Part shown: positions 1 to 9,007 of the stretch, piece after piece
Numbering within the stretch: position 1 is the stretch's first letter
Layout: each line of letters opens with the position of its first letter
From: Streptomyces cellulosae
GTDB taxonomy: Bacteria; Actinomycetota; Actinomycetes; Streptomycetales; Streptomycetaceae
Assembly: GCF_000721105.1 (NCBI RefSeq)
Contig: NZ_JOEV01000001.1
Location: forward strand, 1-64,000
DNA length: 64,000 nt
Reading direction: 5' to 3'
Notes under the pieces: generated by a model
What the model was told of the DNA's origin: nothing
What the model saw: the letters and a program-made list of their open reading frames with translations, nothing else
Databases searched by the model: none
Position numbers and translations under genes: made by a program

Positions 1-74
1 CCCACGAACGGCTGCGCATCCTCGCCTCCTGGGCCGCCGACCAGCACCTGCCCGCGTCGGCACCACTCACCTGA
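1..74 (+). CDS. C-terminal end of a gene, possibly an HTH regulator (partial)
   Basis: Only the last 23 codons are present; the frame beginning at base 3 ends with TGA at 72-74. The tail contains 'RLRILASWAADQH', which resembles the C-terminus of MmyB-type domains of actinobacterial XRE-family regulators, a class often found beside aldo/keto or short-chain reductases like the next gene. The fragment is too short to be sure, and the rest of the gene lies outside the window. Confidence 0.4.
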   Translation, partial: HERLRILASWAADQHLPASAPLT

Positions 75-181
75 CCCGGCAGCCGCTTCCACGAACCCGC
101 CGGAGGAGTTCGGTCGATGGCGTTCACCGAGCCCCTCAGCCGCTCTGACTCTCGCGCCATGAACAGCCTCCTCGCGCCTGA

Positions 182-1216
<1,035 letters not shown>

Positions 1217-1225
1217 GACGATCGC

Positions 1226-1454
1226 ATGCTGGGGACATGCGCTTGAAGGCGTTGACGAAGGCGAATTCGGAGGTGTACCCGACACGTCGGGCCACGACGC
1301 CCAGGGAATCGTCGCCGGCACGCAAAATTCGTGCCGCCGTGCTCAGTCGCCACCACGTCAGATAGGTCATCGGCGGCTGCCCCACAAGGCGCGTGAACCG
1401 CCTCGCGAAAGCGGTCCTCGACACGCCGACACGACGGGCGAGTTCCTTATGCCG
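1226..1454 (-). pseudogene. AraC-family regulator remnant (C-terminal HTH)
   Basis: The minus-strand frame encodes about 70 residues of an AraC-type DNA-binding domain. It holds the first helix-turn-helix ('LARRVGVSRTAFARRFTRL'), the linker 'GQPPMTYLTWWRL' and the second helix-turn-helix ('VARRVGYTSEFAFVNAFKR'). There is no cupin or effector domain upstream; the sequence becomes unrelated just before the end of the alpha-galactosidase gene. Downstream, the frame simply runs antisense into the reductase gene. It therefore looks like a fragment truncated at both ends. AraC regulators with this layout commonly sit beside aldo/keto reductases, so it may once have controlled its neighbour. Confidence 0.65.
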
Positions 1455-1517
1455 GGGCCGGCTCCCCACTTCGCGAGGCACGCAGTGCAGAGCCTGCGGA
1501 GACCGAGGGCGGCGGGG

Positions 1518-3731
1518 TCAGGCTTTCGCCAGCCGCAGCAGGAGCAGTTGTTCCGGGTGGAGGTTGGGGATCTGGATCCCGACGCGTTCCAGGACGCTGC
1601 CGGGGACGGTGATTCCGTCACTCGTGCACCATGCGGGGGTGCCGCGTTCCATGCCGGGTGCCTGGTCGGCCGGGGGCAGGGGGCGCAGATGGTAGGTGGC
1701 GTCCGGGTCGAGGCCGCGCAGCCGTAGCGTGCCGGGCTGGGCGGAGATGGGGGTGGCCATGGCGGTGAGGGCGAAGACGGCTTCGGTGCGGTCGTGGGAG
1801 ATGACGCCGTGTGCCCACAGGGCCGGGTCGGGGTGGTCGACGCGCACGACGCGGCCGGTGTGCAGCAGCCCGCGCAGCTGTTTGTACAGGGTGATCCAGT
1901 GCGCCAGTTCGGCGCGTTCGGTCTCGGTTGTGCGGGTGAGGTCCCATTCGATGCCGAGGTGACCGAAGAGCGCGGTGCCCGCCCGGAAGGCCAGGTCGTG
2001 GGTGCGGCTGGTGGTGTGGGAGAGGGCGGCGCCGATGTGGGAGCCGATGAGTTCGGGGGGCAGGAGCAGTTGGGTCCAGCGGTTGATCGACTGGCGTTCC
2101 AGGGCGTCGTTGCAGTCGCTGGCCCAGACGCGGTCGGTGCGCTCCAGGATCGCGAGGTCGACGCGTCCGCCGCCGCTTGCGCAGGACTCGATCTCCAGGC
2201 CGGGGTGGCGTCGGCGCAGTTCGTCCAGGAGGGCGTAGACGGCGAGGGTCTGGGCGTGCACGGCGGGCTCGCCGCCCGGTGCGTGGCCGGCGTCGACCAG
2301 TTCGCGGTTGTGGTCCCACTTGAGGTAGGCGATGTCGTACTCACTGAGCAGGGCGTCGAGCCGCTGCAGGATGTGGGTGTACGCCTCGGGGTGGGTGAGG
2401 TCCAGGACCTGCTGGAAACGGCGGTCGGCGGGGGTGCGGCCACCGGTGGCCAGGATCCATTCGGGGTGGGCCCGGGCCAGGTCGGAGTCGGGGTTGACCA
2501 TTTCCGGCTCGACCCACAGGCCGAACTCCATGCCGAGGCCGCGAACGTGGTCGATGAGCGGATGAAGTCCCGTCGGCCAGACGGTCTCGTCGACGTACCA
2601 GTCGCCGAGTCCGGCCCGGTCGTCGCGACGGTGGCGGAACCAGCCGTCGTCCAGGACGAAACGCTCCACGCCGACCTCGGCACCGCGGTCGGCAAGGCGG
2701 GTGAGCCGGTCGAGATCGTGGTCGAAGTAGACGGCCTCCCAGGTGTTGAGCACCACCGGGCGAGGGCGGTTGGGGTGGCCGGGACGGGAGCGGAGGTGGT
2801 CGTGGAAGCGGGCGGAGAGGCCGTCGAGCCCCTGGCCGCTGTGGGAGGCGTACAGCCACGGGCCGGTGTACTCCTCGCCCGGGCCGAGGATGACCTCGCC
2901 CGGCAGCAGCAGTTCGCCGGCAGCGATGACCGGACGGCCGGTGGGGAGTCGCTCGGCCAGTACGCGGTGGTTGCCGCTCCAGGCCAGGTGCAGGCCCCAT
3001 ACCTCGCCGGTGCCGAAGCCGAAGCCCGCGGTTCCGGCCGCCAGGACAAGAGGGGCGTCGGGGCCGGTGCGCCCACTGCGGGCCTCGCGCAACCAGGTGC
3101 CGTGGGTGAAGGACCGGCGTTGCGGGACGCGTTCACGGCACCAGCGGCCGGTGAGGTCGAGCAGTTCGGTGGCGGAGTCGGGTACCGGCAGGGCGAGCAG
3201 CAGGCCGTTGAGGGTGTAGCCGCGGTCCGGGTCGTCGTTGCGTACGGCGGCTCGCATGCGCACGAGGCCGGACGTGGTGAGTCCGGCTTCCAGTACCAGG
3301 CTGAGCCTGGCTGCGGCGTCGGTGGCCCGCACCTTCACGGATTGTGCTGCGGTATCCAGTTCCAGTGAGTCGCGGGTGAACAGGGGTGACCAGTCGGCTC
3401 CCTGACGGTGTCCCGTGATTCCGGGCTGTCCGGGCCAGCCGGTGCCGTGTTCGGGCAGCAGCGCGGCACGCGGTACGGCGTCGGGGAATCCCGCGATCGG
3501 CGGCATGGTGACGGCCTCGGCCAACCGGTACAGGTCCTGTCGGCTGAGGTCACCGAGGTCGGCACCCCAGTGCAGCACGGCGGGCAGGCCGTTGCCCCGC
3601 AGGTCGAGTACCAGGCTCACACCTGCTGCGCGGAGATGAATGATGCCCTCGGCTGCGGCTTCGGTCGGAGTGGTCACGATGGCCCCTCTCGGCAGTCTCA
3701 CTACGGAAATCTGTAGGTGCGGCTTCGTCAC
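1518..3731 (-). CDS. alpha-galactosidase, glycoside hydrolase family 36
   Basis: This 737-residue enzyme hydrolyses terminal alpha-galactosides such as melibiose or raffinose. It matches GH36 over its full length: an N-terminal beta-sandwich, a TIM barrel beginning near residue 330 and a C-terminal beta domain. The nucleophile is Asp473 in 'YLKWDHNR'. The acid/base lies in 'SDCNDALERQ' (Asp539 or the second Asp). The substrate-binding 'ESCASGGGR' segment is intact. There is no signal peptide, so it is cytoplasmic. The GTG start at 3731 overlaps by four bases the stop of a truncated MFS transporter upstream. Transporter and hydrolase were thus probably one translationally coupled operon before the transporter was broken. 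Confidence 0.92.
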   Translation of the reverse strand: MTKPHLQISVVRLPRGAIVTTPTEAAAEGIIHLRAAGVSLVLDLRGNGLPAVLHWGADLGDLSRQDLYRLAEAVTMPPIAGFPDAVPRAALLPEHGTGWPGQPGITGHRQGADWSPLFTRDSLELDTAAQSVKVRATDAAARLSLVLEAGLTTSGLVRMRAAVRNDDPDRGYTLNGLLLALPVPDSATELLDLTGRWCRERVPQRRSFTHGTWLREARSGRTGPDAPLVLAAGTAGFGFGTGEVWGLHLAWSGNHRVLAERLPTGRPVIAAGELLLPGEVILGPGEEYTGPWLYASHSGQGLDGLSARFHDHLRSRPGHPNRPRPVVLNTWEAVYFDHDLDRLTRLADRGAEVGVERFVLDDGWFRHRRDDRAGLGDWYVDETVWPTGLHPLIDHVRGLGMEFGLWVEPEMVNPDSDLARAHPEWILATGGRTPADRRFQQVLDLTHPEAYTHILQRLDALLSEYDIAYLKWDHNRELVDAGHAPGGEPAVHAQTLAVYALLDELRRRHPGLEIESCASGGGRVDLAILERTDRVWASDCNDALERQSINRWTQLLLPPELIGSHIGAALSHTTSRTHDLAFRAGTALFGHLGIEWDLTRTTETERAELAHWITLYKQLRGLLHTGRVVRVDHPDPALWAHGVISHDRTEAVFALTAMATPISAQPGTLRLRGLDPDATYHLRPLPPADQAPGMERGTPAWCTSDGITVPGSVLERVGIQIPNLHPEQLLLLRLAKA

Positions 3732-4087
3732 CCCACCCGGTCTCGACCACGGGGTGAAGGGTCGCTTGCGGCGGCGTGGTCGTCAGATCGGGTGGCGCGC
3801 ATCAGCGCGAGCGCGGTCAGCGGTACGAGGGTCAGGGCGGCCGTCACCGTGCCGACCAGCGGTGGCCCGGCCTGTCGCAGTGGTGAGGCCAGGGCGACGC
3901 CTGCCGCCCAGGAGCCGACGGCGACGCCCACGTTGGACGACGAACTGGCCAGCGCGGAGGCGAGCGTGGGCGCGGAACCGGCGAAGCGCCTGACCAGCGC
4001 GCCGAGCACCGGGGAGGCGGCGAACGCGGTCACCCCCATGACCGTCACCAGGACGACGGTCGCCACGGGGCTCGTGGAGAAGAACAC
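3728..4087 (-). pseudogene. MFS transporter remnant (C-terminal part)
   Basis: About 115 residues of hydrophobic sequence, with 'GALVRRFAGSAPTLASALASSSSNVGVAVGSW', match the last third of DHA1-type major facilitator drug or sugar efflux proteins. The natural C-terminus is present, overlapping the alpha-galactosidase start by four bases. The N-terminal two thirds are missing: homology stops where the transposon-like repeat begins at about 4083. The simplest reading is that insertion or recombination at that repeat truncated the gene. Confidence 0.7.
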
Positions 4088-4317
4088 GGCGCGAGCGGAA
4101 GCCGGCGCTCAGATGAGCCTCGCCTGGCAGCAGCGCAGCCACCGATCGACACAGACAGCGGCATGAACCTCGGAATCCCGTACCCCCGGGGACCGATCGA
4201 ACGCGGCCCGAGCCAGGGCATCGAAGTGATGCGCCGTCACCTCTGAGAATGGCGGTGATCTCGATGCCAACTATCCAACTGTCCCTCTTTTGTGCCAACT
4301 GAAAATCCTCGTCACAA
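4083..4317 (+). repeat. direct repeat copy 1 with transposon-end-like motifs and end of an unknown ORF
   Basis: This segment is a diverged copy of 15555-15783, in the same orientation. Both begin near an 'AGCAGAAGC'-like stretch, share 'ATGAGYCTCGCCTGGCAGCAG', encode a peptide ending 'EVMRRHL' followed by a stop (TGA at 4244-4246), and then run through 'CCCTCTTTTGTGCCAACT' into 'AATCCTCGTCACAA'. TGCCAACT occurs at about 4265, 4293 and 4372. Repeated short motifs of this kind are typical of the ends of IS21-family elements; that assignment is inference. No transposase is present here. Confidence 0.75.
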
Positions 4318-4344
4318 GTTGTGACCAGGATCGATAGTTGACAC
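4292..4344. repeat. 53-bp imperfect palindrome centred on GTCACAAGTTGTGAC
   Basis: The centre GTCACAA-G-TTGTGAC (4311-4325) is a perfect inverted repeat. The symmetry extends outwards to 26-base arms that match at 20 positions, from GTGCCAACT on the left to AGTTGACAC on the right. It could be two transposon ends joined after loss of the interior, a recombinase site, or a regulator site. Only the left arm recurs at 15758-15783. Confidence 0.7.
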
Positions 4345-5013
4345 TAGGGAACGCTCGTGAACTGCGCTGATGCCAACTAGGTTTAGCAGTCGGATGCCGC
4401 AATCGGAGAGATGGTTAGCACTTTGGTACATCGCAGGTCACGGGGTGTTGTTCTGGCTTCCGCACGGCTCGACTCGCCGCATCACCGCACATGTCGACGG
4501 TCTGTCCTTCCTCACCGTTCACCGCCGACGCCCCGGCATGCTGATGCGTCCCCGCCCCACAACGGACAGCTGATTGCCGGCGCATCTCCACCAGTGCCCG
4601 TCCCGCAACGCGAGCTGCGCAACCCGCCGCAGTGGAGCCGTACACCTGCTCATCGGCATTGGCTCAGCAGTCCCGGGGGTGTCGATGGCAGCGGGTTCGA
4701 CGCGGTCGCGGCCGAGCCGGGTTGCCAGCGCGAGGCGAGGGTGGAGAGCTCGGCGCCAGGCACGGCCCCGAACGTAGGCAGCAGCACGGCTTGTTCACGG
4801 TCAGATGAGCTGCGAGTACCGCCTCAATGTGCTGAGCGGGGGTGGCCACGGCACCTGCGTCAGCGGCGCGGGACCCAAGCGTCGATCTTATCGTCGAGTC
4901 GTCCCAGACGGCCCGCATCGTCCGGATCAGCAGGCAGTTGGCGGCAGCCCCCGGCCAGCAGGGTCCGTGGCCGATGCGGCCCGAGCGCCGGAGAGTCCCG
5001 CTTGCTGTACCGG
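4345..5013. other. about 670 bp with no recognisable gene
   Basis: The base composition is lower in GC than the surroundings up to about 4460, and another 'GATGCCAACTA' motif lies near 4371. Several overlapping frames are open, but none shows family motifs or a good start. On the minus strand around 4650-4810 a frame reads plausibly like a protein C-terminus ('VLLPTFGAVPGAELSTLA'), which may be another gene remnant. I cannot assign it. Confidence 0.5.
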
Positions 5014-5373
5014 TCAGATCTCGGCAAGCCATTCAGCGAGTACGGCGGCCTGGCTGTGATCCACGTCCTTGGTGGCGGTGAGGAGCGTGAGCTTGTCGTG
5101 GGCGGCCAGGTCACGCAGATGCTCGGCGGCCTGCCGGTGTCCGGCGTCCTGCAGCTCGGACAGGTAGCGGCGGCGGAACTCGGCGAAGCGGCTCGGCTCG
5201 TGGCCGTACCAGCGGCGCAGGTCGGTCGAGGGGGCGACATCGCGCAGCCACTCGTCCAGGTGCGCCTCGTCCTTGCGCATACCGCGTGGCCAGACACGGT
5301 CGACAAGGACCCGCTTGCCCTCGTTGGGCGAGGTCTCTTCGTAGACTCGGCGGTAGGTGATCTGCTCGGCCAT
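5014..5373 (-). CDS. DUF488 family protein
   Basis: This 119-residue protein matches DUF488 (YeaO-like). It has the hallmark 'RVLVDRVWPRGMRKDEAHLDEW', followed by 'LRRWYGHEPSRFAEFRRRYLSEL' and a C-terminal 'LTLLTATKD...HSQAAVLAEWL'. The biochemical role of the family is not established; members are small cytoplasmic proteins. The start ATG at 5373 has a GGAAGG site about eight bases upstream. It stands alone between unassigned sequence and a broken uracil-DNA glycosylase gene. Confidence 0.88.
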   Translation of the reverse strand: MAEQITYRRVYEETSPNEGKRVLVDRVWPRGMRKDEAHLDEWLRDVAPSTDLRRWYGHEPSRFAEFRRRYLSELQDAGHRQAAEHLRDLAAHDKLTLLTATKDVDHSQAAVLAEWLAEI

Positions 5374-5545
5374 GACGGCACCTTCCAGATCGATCAGTCA
5401 GTCCGGCCCGCATCCGTGAGCGGCCGGTGCCTGCCCCACCCAGGGGTGTTTCTGACTCACCCATTTTATCCGGGGTCGCCGTTTGCCGAGGGGCGAGCCG
5501 GCCGGGCTGGTCCGCGACCGTTCGACAGGCGGTGGGAGGAGGAGC

Positions 5546-5788
5546 ATGAGCACGCACGGCAGCCGCCCGCCGCCGCAGGCCCGCCACTTCCCCTTGGCGA
5601 CAGCTCCCCGACTGGATTCGGTGCGCGAATTGGACGAGACGGTGAGCACCTGTCGGGCCTGCCCGCGGTTGGTGGCCTGGAGGGAGGAGGCCGCCCGCGT
5701 CAAGCGCAGGTCCTTCCGGGACTGGGAGTACTGGGCCAAGCCCGTGCCAGGCTTCGGTCCGCCGGACGCACCACTGGGGATCATCGGC
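5546..5788 (+). pseudogene. uracil-DNA glycosylase (UdgB-like) N-terminal remnant
   Basis: The frame starts at ATG 5546 behind a strong GGAGGAG site. It encodes about 80 residues typical of actinobacterial family-5 uracil-DNA glycosylases: 'TCRACPRLVAWREEAARVKRRSF', with two of the iron-sulphur cysteines, then 'YWAKPVPGFGPPDAPLGIIGL'. In the family this is followed by an 'APAAHGGNRTGR' catalytic block, but here the sequence changes after 'GIIGL' to unrelated residues, and the frame ends at 5884. The catalytic domain is missing, so the gene is not functional. Confidence 0.7.
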
Positions 5789-5939
5789 CTCCTGGATGAT
5801 CATTGTGCAGGGCGCGTCGCCCTAGCGGTGGTCCGTGTCGGCGGCGTGCCGTTCGCGGCGGGGTCGGCCATCATTGAGGGGTAGGGGCCGCCGGTATCGT
5901 CGGCGCACTCCCGGATGCCCCGTGCAGGAAGGAAGGCTC

Positions 5940-6884
5940 ATGGAGCTCTTCCCGCCGATTCCGCTCGCCGAATGGCGGGACTGCAAGGAGACGCTGCACC
6001 GGTTCGCGCAGGTCGTCGGCAAGATCCGGCTCACCGCCAGCGTTCGGCGCAACCACTGGTGGAATGTGCCCTTCCACCTCACCGGACGTGGCATCACCAC
6101 GCGTCCGATTGGGCAAGCCGACGGCAATCCGTTCACCATCGACTTCGACTTCGTCCGCCATCAGCTGGTGGCCGCTTCACTGGACGGCACAGAGGTGTCC
6201 TTTCCGCTCTACGGCCAGTCCGTGGCGTCCTTTCACCGCGCCACCCTGGACGCTCTGGCCGTGCTGGGTGCCCGCGTGGACATCCCAGCCCTCAGCCCAT
6301 TCGACTTGCCGGACTCAGGACGGCCGTTCGCCGAGGACACCGAACACGGGGCCTACGATCCCGTGCAGCTCAACCGATACTGGCGGGTTCTCAGCCAAGT
6401 GGCGCTGGTACTGGAGGAGTTCGCGGCTGGTTTCTCGGGGAAGGCCAGCCCCGTGCACCACTTCTGGCACACCTTTGACATCCCCTACAGCAGGTTCTCC
6501 GAACGGCACACCGAACAGCCGGCAGAGGCCGACTCGGTTACCCGCGAGGCGTACTCCCGTGAGGTGATCAGCTTCGGCTTCTGGTTCGGAGACGACACGT
6601 TCCCCGAACCCGCGTTCTCCTCCTACACCTCACCCGAACCCCCAGGGCTGGCGGAGGAGCCGCTCGCACAAGGATCCGCCCGGTGGGTAGCGCGCAACGG
6701 CAGTCATCTGGCCGTGCTGCGCTACGACGACGCCCGCGCCGAAGCAGACCCCCACGCCGCCGTGCTCGCCGTCTACGACGGCGCCCACCGGGCCGGAGCC
6801 GGGCGCGCTGCTTGGGACATGGCGGGGCTGGCCTGCCCTGGAGGGACAACGGACCAGCACCTGGCGGCGGCTCCGCCCGCATGA
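5940..6884 (+). CDS. DUF5996 family protein
   Basis: This 314-residue protein begins 'MELFPPIPLAEWRDCKETLH' and continues with 'RNHWWNVPFHLTGRG' and a C-terminal 'FWFGDDTFPEPAFSSYTSPEP'. These blocks are typical of the DUF5996 family, which has no known function. The ATG at 5940 is preceded by AGGAAGGAAGG, which decides it against an in-frame start 105 bases upstream. The last 40 residues ('HRAGAGRAAWDMAGLACPG') look less conserved. The gene is monocistronic, and its end is 64 bases from a convergent zinc-finger gene. Confidence 0.85.
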   Translation: MELFPPIPLAEWRDCKETLHRFAQVVGKIRLTASVRRNHWWNVPFHLTGRGITTRPIGQADGNPFTIDFDFVRHQLVAASLDGTEVSFPLYGQSVASFHRATLDALAVLGARVDIPALSPFDLPDSGRPFAEDTEHGAYDPVQLNRYWRVLSQVALVLEEFAAGFSGKASPVHHFWHTFDIPYSRFSERHTEQPAEADSVTREAYSREVISFGFWFGDDTFPEPAFSSYTSPEPPGLAEEPLAQGSARWVARNGSHLAVLRYDDARAEADPHAAVLAVYDGAHRAGAGRAAWDMAGLACPGGTTDQHLAAAPPA

Positions 6885-6948
6885 TCCCAACCCGGCGCAT
6901 GCTCGCACCGGGCGCTAGCCCGGCCACCCGTTCAAGGTTCTCGTTCGT

Positions 6949-7314
6949 TCAGTGCAGGTGCCGCCGGTCCATGGGGAGCTTGTCCTTGGGGCCAGGAACC
7001 GGCTGCGATTCCGGGTGCGAGGTGGGCGGCATCAGTTTCGGCCCCTCAAGGAACGTCTCGGTCTCGACGTTCCACAGCCAGCTCTCTCCGGGTTCGAAGC
7101 TGGCCAAGATGGGATGCCCGGCGTCGCGCGCGTGCCTGGTGGCGTGCTGGGAGGGTGAGGAATCGCAGCATCCGATGTGCCCGCAGGCGGCGCAACGCCG
7201 CAAGTGGAACCACCATCCGGGGCCGTCGCCCGCCAAGCACTCCACACACCCCACCCCACTCGGCCCCGCGGTGAGATCAATTCCGGGGGTGCATTCCGAC
7301 GCGCCATCAGACAT
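6949..7314 (-). CDS. UBP-type zinc finger domain protein
   Basis: This 121-residue protein carries the bacterial form of the ubiquitin-hydrolase zinc finger (PF02148). It shows 'GCVECLAGDGPGWWFHLRRCAACGHIGCCDSSPSQHATRHARDAGHPI', with the zinc-ligand pattern C-x2-C, C-x2-C and later Cys/His residues, followed by 'SFEPGESWLWNVETETFLEG'. In bacteria these small proteins have no ubiquitin partner and their role is unknown. The ATG at 7314 was chosen because it begins just before the conserved domain; a longer frame upstream looks non-coding. Confidence 0.85.
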   Translation of the reverse strand: MSDGASECTPGIDLTAGPSGVGCVECLAGDGPGWWFHLRRCAACGHIGCCDSSPSQHATRHARDAGHPILASFEPGESWLWNVETETFLEGPKLMPPTSHPESQPVPGPKDKLPMDRRHLH

Positions 7315-7615
7315 GCACCTAGCGTAACTATTGCGCAGATCTATGTGGCTTTGGCATGAGAGTGGAGCGACTGTCGCATGACCGCCGGAGTGGACGAGCG
7401 CGGCGGGGACTTTCCCACTCCCCGGTCGCAGGAGATCTACGGCAGAGTCGGCCGCCTGCACTCTCGTCCTGCCCGCAAGGCAATGCGCATGGCCGCAGTT
7501 GTGTTGACGCGCCAGAGCGCGTGACGCGATCGGCCGGCAGGGTCTTCGCAAACCGGTGTGCCCATCCACGTGGGAGGGCATCTCCACTCGGATGCCGGAC
7601 ACCCGGGCGGGCCGC
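7315..7615. other. 301-bp intergenic region, nothing assigned
   Basis: This lies upstream of the zinc-finger gene and downstream of the GPH symporter. I see no family motif, terminator-like hairpin or repeat. A minus-strand open frame across it lacks a convincing start. Confidence 0.4.
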
Positions 7616-9007
7616 TCATACTCGGGGGGCTCGCGATTCGTTCGGGCCGGGTTCCGCGTGGCGCTGGGCGATGTCGGCGACGATTTGGCGGAACTTCTTC
7701 TCGGTCAGGGGGTAGGTCACCATGAGGGCGATCGCCGGGATGATGACCAGGGCCGGGACAACCCCGGCCGCGATTCTGATCGAGGTGATAGCGCTGTCGC
7801 TCTGGGTGGCAGCGCCGGAGTCATAGCCGCCTAGGCCGATGATGTAGGCCGCGGCGGCAGCCCCGATGGCCTGCCCGAACTTGCGGCTGAGGGAGAGGAC
7901 CGAGTAGGTCGCGCCTTCGGCGCGCACGCCGGTTTTCCATTCCCCGTACTCGACGGTGTCGGCGACGAGCGCCCAGATCAGGGTGTTGATGGCACCGATC
8001 CCGATGCCGAGGATGCCGAAACCGACGAAGGCGATCGCGGGAATGGATCCTGGCGCGACGGCGGTGATGACGCCGCCCAGCACGGCGGTGGTTCCGCCCG
8101 CGACGTAGGAGGTCCGCTTTCCGACCTTGCTCACCATGGTGGGGATGAGGAGGGTGGCCAGGAGCATGCCGACGACCTGTACGGCGACGAGAACGACGTA
8201 GAGGCCGGCGTCGTCGAGTACGTAGCGGGCGTAGTAGATGGCGGTGGTCTCCAGGGCGAACATGCCGCACAGGAACAGGACGCTGGACAGGCCGAGCCGG
8301 AGCAGCGGCTTGTTCTGTTTCACGTTGTCCCACGCCTGGCGCAGGCTGACTTTCTCGACGTCGCGCTGCACCTGCTCCTTGGCGGTGGAGAAGGTGAACA
8401 GATACAGCGCCGTCCCGATCACCACGAGGCCCAGGGTGATGATCGTCAGGGATCGCTGGAGGTCGTCGGAGTTCGCGATCTGCCGTGAGACGACGATCGC
8501 TAGTAGCAGGATGACCACGTTCGTGGCGAGAACTCGGGCGCTGGAGAGTCTGGAGCGTTCGTCGGGATCCTGTGTCATGGCGGTGGACAGGGAGCCGTAG
8601 GGGATGTTGACCAGGCCGTAGGCGAAGGAGAACAGCGCGTAGGAGAGGTAGGCGTACACGATTGCGCCGCCCTCACTCAGTCCGCCCGGCACGGAGAAGA
8701 GCGCGACGAGCAGCAGCAGTAGCGGCAGCGACGCGAACAGCAGGTAGGGGCGGTATTTGCCCCATCGGGTGGAGGTGCGGTCGACGATGCGGCCGGCGAT
8801 CACGTCGCCGATCCCGTCCCAGGCCCGCACGACCAGGAACAGCGTTCCCGCCGTGGTGGCGGAGATCCCGACGACGTCGGTGTAGTAGAGGAGCAGGAAC
8901 ATCGAGGCCATGGAGAAGGCCAGGTTGTTCGCGAAGTCTCCGGCCCCGTAGCCGATGTACTGGATGGTGCGCAGCTTGGGGGTCTGCTCGCCCGTCGGGC
9001 CGGTCAT
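7616..9007 (-). CDS. GPH-family sugar:cation symporter, probable glucuronide transporter
   Basis: This 463-residue, 12-helix inner-membrane protein is of the glycoside-pentoside-hexuronide:cation symporter family. It has the hallmark 'GYGAGDFANNLAFSMASMFLLLYYTDV' and 'VVRAWDGIGDVIAGRIVDRTSTRWGKYRPYLL', plus 'YGEWKTGVRAEGATYS' in the second half. Its ATG overlaps the stop of uidA (ATGA, 9004-9007), so the two are translationally coupled. By analogy with the enteric uidA-uidB pair it should import beta-glucuronides with a cation. Substrate assignment rests on the operon, not on residues. Confidence 0.88.
   Translation of the reverse strand: MTGPTGEQTPKLRTIQYIGYGAGDFANNLAFSMASMFLLLYYTDVVGISATTAGTLFLVVRAWDGIGDVIAGRIVDRTSTRWGKYRPYLLFASLPLLLLLVALFSVPGGLSEGGAIVYAYLSYALFSFAYGLVNIPYGSLSTAMTQDPDERSRLSSARVLATNVVILLLAIVVSRQIANSDDLQRSLTIITLGLVVIGTALYLFTFSTAKEQVQRDVEKVSLRQAWDNVKQNKPLLRLGLSSVLFLCGMFALETTAIYYARYVLDDAGLYVVLVAVQVVGMLLATLLIPTMVSKVGKRTSYVAGGTTAVLGGVITAVAPGSIPAIAFVGFGILGIGIGAINTLIWALVADTVEYGEWKTGVRAEGATYSVLSLSRKFGQAIGAAAAAYIIGLGGYDSGAATQSDSAITSIRIAAGVVPALVIIPAIALMVTYPLTEKKFRQIVADIAQRHAEPGPNESRAPRV

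Noticed and set aside
1794..3368. 524-codon plus-strand ORF antisense to the alpha-galactosidase
   Set aside because: It is the mirror frame of a gene with clear catalytic motifs. Its sequence is Val/Gly/Ala-rich with no family features, as usual for high-GC shadows.
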